Below, in pieces: positions 22,496 to 23,754 of a stretch of DNA of 23,754 nucleotides; position 1 is the stretch's first letter; each line of letters begins with the position of its first letter. The notes under the pieces are model-generated. The model worked only from the letters and a program-made list of their open reading frames with translations. It ran no database searches and was not told the DNA's origin. The DNA comes from an uncultured Bacteroidales bacterium (GTDB taxonomy: Bacteria; Bacteroidota; Bacteroidia; Bacteroidales; UBA932). The position numbers and the translations under genes were made by a program. Location of the stretch: NCBI GenBank assembly GCA_902491795.1, contig CABUIX010000034.1, positions 1 through 23,754 on the forward strand, in the 5' to 3' direction.

Positions 22496-23754
22496 ATGAA
22501 ACTTCTGTCAAGAATATGGTTCCCCGCAGCCGTACTCGCCTTCGCCTCGGCAGGCGCGGTCGATTTCGGCAGCTCCCGGCTCATGCAAGACATGGCGCCG
22601 GAGCCGGAAGCATACACCGACACTGTCATCTATGACCCCTTTGCATATCGCTTTGACCCGGTAACAGACAGTTCCCTGCTCAACTTCGCCGACAGCCTCG
22701 GTGACGAGGAAGAGTTCGGCCTGGAGGATTCTCTCGAGAACAGGCTGAGTCCCAGAGACTCGCTCAAGGCACTGCTAGACTCATCACTGTGGGACAAAAT
22801 AGACTCAATCTACATTGCGGACTCCATCGCAAAGGCAAAGGCTGAATTCGAAGCCTGGTACAACGCACTCTCTCCAAAGGAGCGCAGGAAATACGATTCC
22901 GAGCAGCGCATGAATCTCAAGGCTGCCAGGATGGATTCACTACGGCTGGTCAAGGAAGAGAAGCAGAACATCAAGGACAGCATACTCGCGGAGACCCCGA
23001 GAATACTCGAGACCTATGCCATTCCTGATTCGATGCAGTACAAGCGCCTGATATCCTGGACAGTCGACCAGGATTTCCAGAAGATGGACATCGGCGTGCC
23101 GGACACTTCCTTCAACTATCATTTCTACGACTATCCCTTCCAGCGCAATGACGTGAACGCCAGCTGGCTTGGAGTGTCAGGCTCCGCAGTGCAGTACTAC
23201 GACTTCTTCAAGCGCAAGAGCAACGAAAGGGTGGATTTCTACGATGCGTACGAATCCTGGAGTTTCTCTCCTGGCACGCTTCCGCACTACAACACAAAGA
23301 CCCCCTACACCGAACTGGCGTACTTCGGCACGCTGCTCGCGAGCGACGAGAAAGAATCCGACAACCTGCACTTGTTCACCACCCAGAACATCACTCCCGA
23401 GTTCAACTTCTCACTGCTGTACGACAGATACGGGGGAGGAGGCATCCTGGAGAACGAGACAACGATCAACAAGACCACGGTAGTCCAGGCCAACTACCTC
23501 GGGAAGAGATACACGATGCACGCGGGATACATATACAACATGGTTTCCCGGAACGAGAACGGCGGAATCAACGACCTGATGTGGATCAGGGACACCACTG
23601 TCGATGGCCGTGACATAAAGGTCAACCTCACCGACGCGAAGTCCAAGATCAAGAAAAACACCGTTTTCCTTGACCAGCAGCTGCGCATTCCCTTCAACTT
23701 CATAATGAAGCTGAGGGCAAGGCGTGACAGCACGCTGAACTTCAATTCGGACAG
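22496..23754 (+). CDS. Putative porin (Porin_10-like), 5' part, cut by the right edge
   Basis: An open frame of 419 codons from ATG 22496 to the window end without a stop. Residues 1-25 look like a signal peptide (MKLLSRIWFPAAVLAFASAG). Residues about 30-180 form a charged periplasmic-type segment with many Asp-Ser pairs and a likely helical stretch (WDKIDSIYIADSIAKAKAEF and following). After that the sequence shows alternating strand-like blocks with aromatic residues, including FNYHFYDYPFQRNDVNASWLG, HYNTKTPYTELAYFG, FNFSLLYDRYGGGGILENET and VVQANYLGKRYTMHAGYIYN. These match the barrel of the Bacteroidota 'putative porin' family (PF14121-like). Such proteins probably make outer-membrane beta-barrels; the substrate is unknown. 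It would need about 250-300 more residues to be complete. Confidence 0.85.
   Translation, partial: MKLLSRIWFPAAVLAFASAGAVDFGSSRLMQDMAPEPEAYTDTVIYDPFAYRFDPVTDSSLLNFADSLGDEEEFGLEDSLENRLSPRDSLKALLDSSLWDKIDSIYIADSIAKAKAEFEAWYNALSPKERRKYDSEQRMNLKAARMDSLRLVKEEKQNIKDSILAETPRILETYAIPDSMQYKRLISWTVDQDFQKMDIGVPDTSFNYHFYDYPFQRNDVNASWLGVSGSAVQYYDFFKRKSNERVDFYDAYESWSFSPGTLPHYNTKTPYTELAYFGTLLASDEKESDNLHLFTTQNITPEFNFSLLYDRYGGGGILENETTINKTTVVQANYLGKRYTMHAGYIYNMVSRNENGGINDLMWIRDTTVDGRDIKVNLTDAKSKIKKNTVFLDQQLRIPFNFIMKLRARRDSTLNFNSD

Overview
The window (about 55% GC by eye) fits a member of the Bacteroidales (phylum Bacteroidota). The signs are a Porin_10-type putative porin, two TolC-dependent efflux operons with lipoprotein adaptors, a GH105 lipoprotein beside a GH106-like glycosidase, and TAnnTTTG-type -7 promoter boxes with a TTTG -33 box. 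The genus cannot be fixed from this sequence.

Layout. (1) 1-712: an IS3-family transposase remnant on the minus strand (frameshifted, running off the left edge), then gene-free DNA holding a tandem pair of inverted-repeat units at 274-426. (2) 713-8234, plus strand: a short-chain dehydrogenase, then a tightly packed operon tetR - small lipoprotein - RND adaptor - RND permease - TolC, joined mostly by ATGA stop/start overlaps. (3) 8288-9936: a MscS channel converging on a TSUP permease, their coding ends overlapping by 46 bp. (4) 10011-13545: a two-gene carbohydrate module, a GH105 unsaturated-glycuronyl hydrolase lipoprotein and a secreted GH106-like TIM-barrel glycosidase. (5) 13546-13765: a convergent intergenic spacer with two large hairpins built on one plan. 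(6) 13766-22432, minus strand: an AmgK-like sugar kinase gene and a MurU-like nucleotidyltransferase gene, separated by a seven-gene YbhGFSR-like ABC efflux operon (tetR - tolC - HlyD/YbhG - two ATPases - two ABC-2 permeases). (7) 22496 to the right edge: the 5' part of a putative porin gene, divergent from the kinase.

How the genes work together. The window holds two complete three-component efflux machines, one driven by proton flux (RND) and one by ATP (ABC-2), each with its own TetR regulator and its own TolC. The ABC machine has the two halves of the enterobacterial YbhF ATPase as separate overlapping genes. Their sequence predicts that one of the two composite ATP sites is degenerate. 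The kinase and nucleotidyltransferase resemble the pair that turns recovered cell-wall amino sugars into UDP-MurNAc. The efflux operon sits between them as if inserted.

The least explained items are the small lipoprotein inside the RND operon, the two modular hairpins at 13561-13735, and the tandem inverted-repeat units at 274-426.
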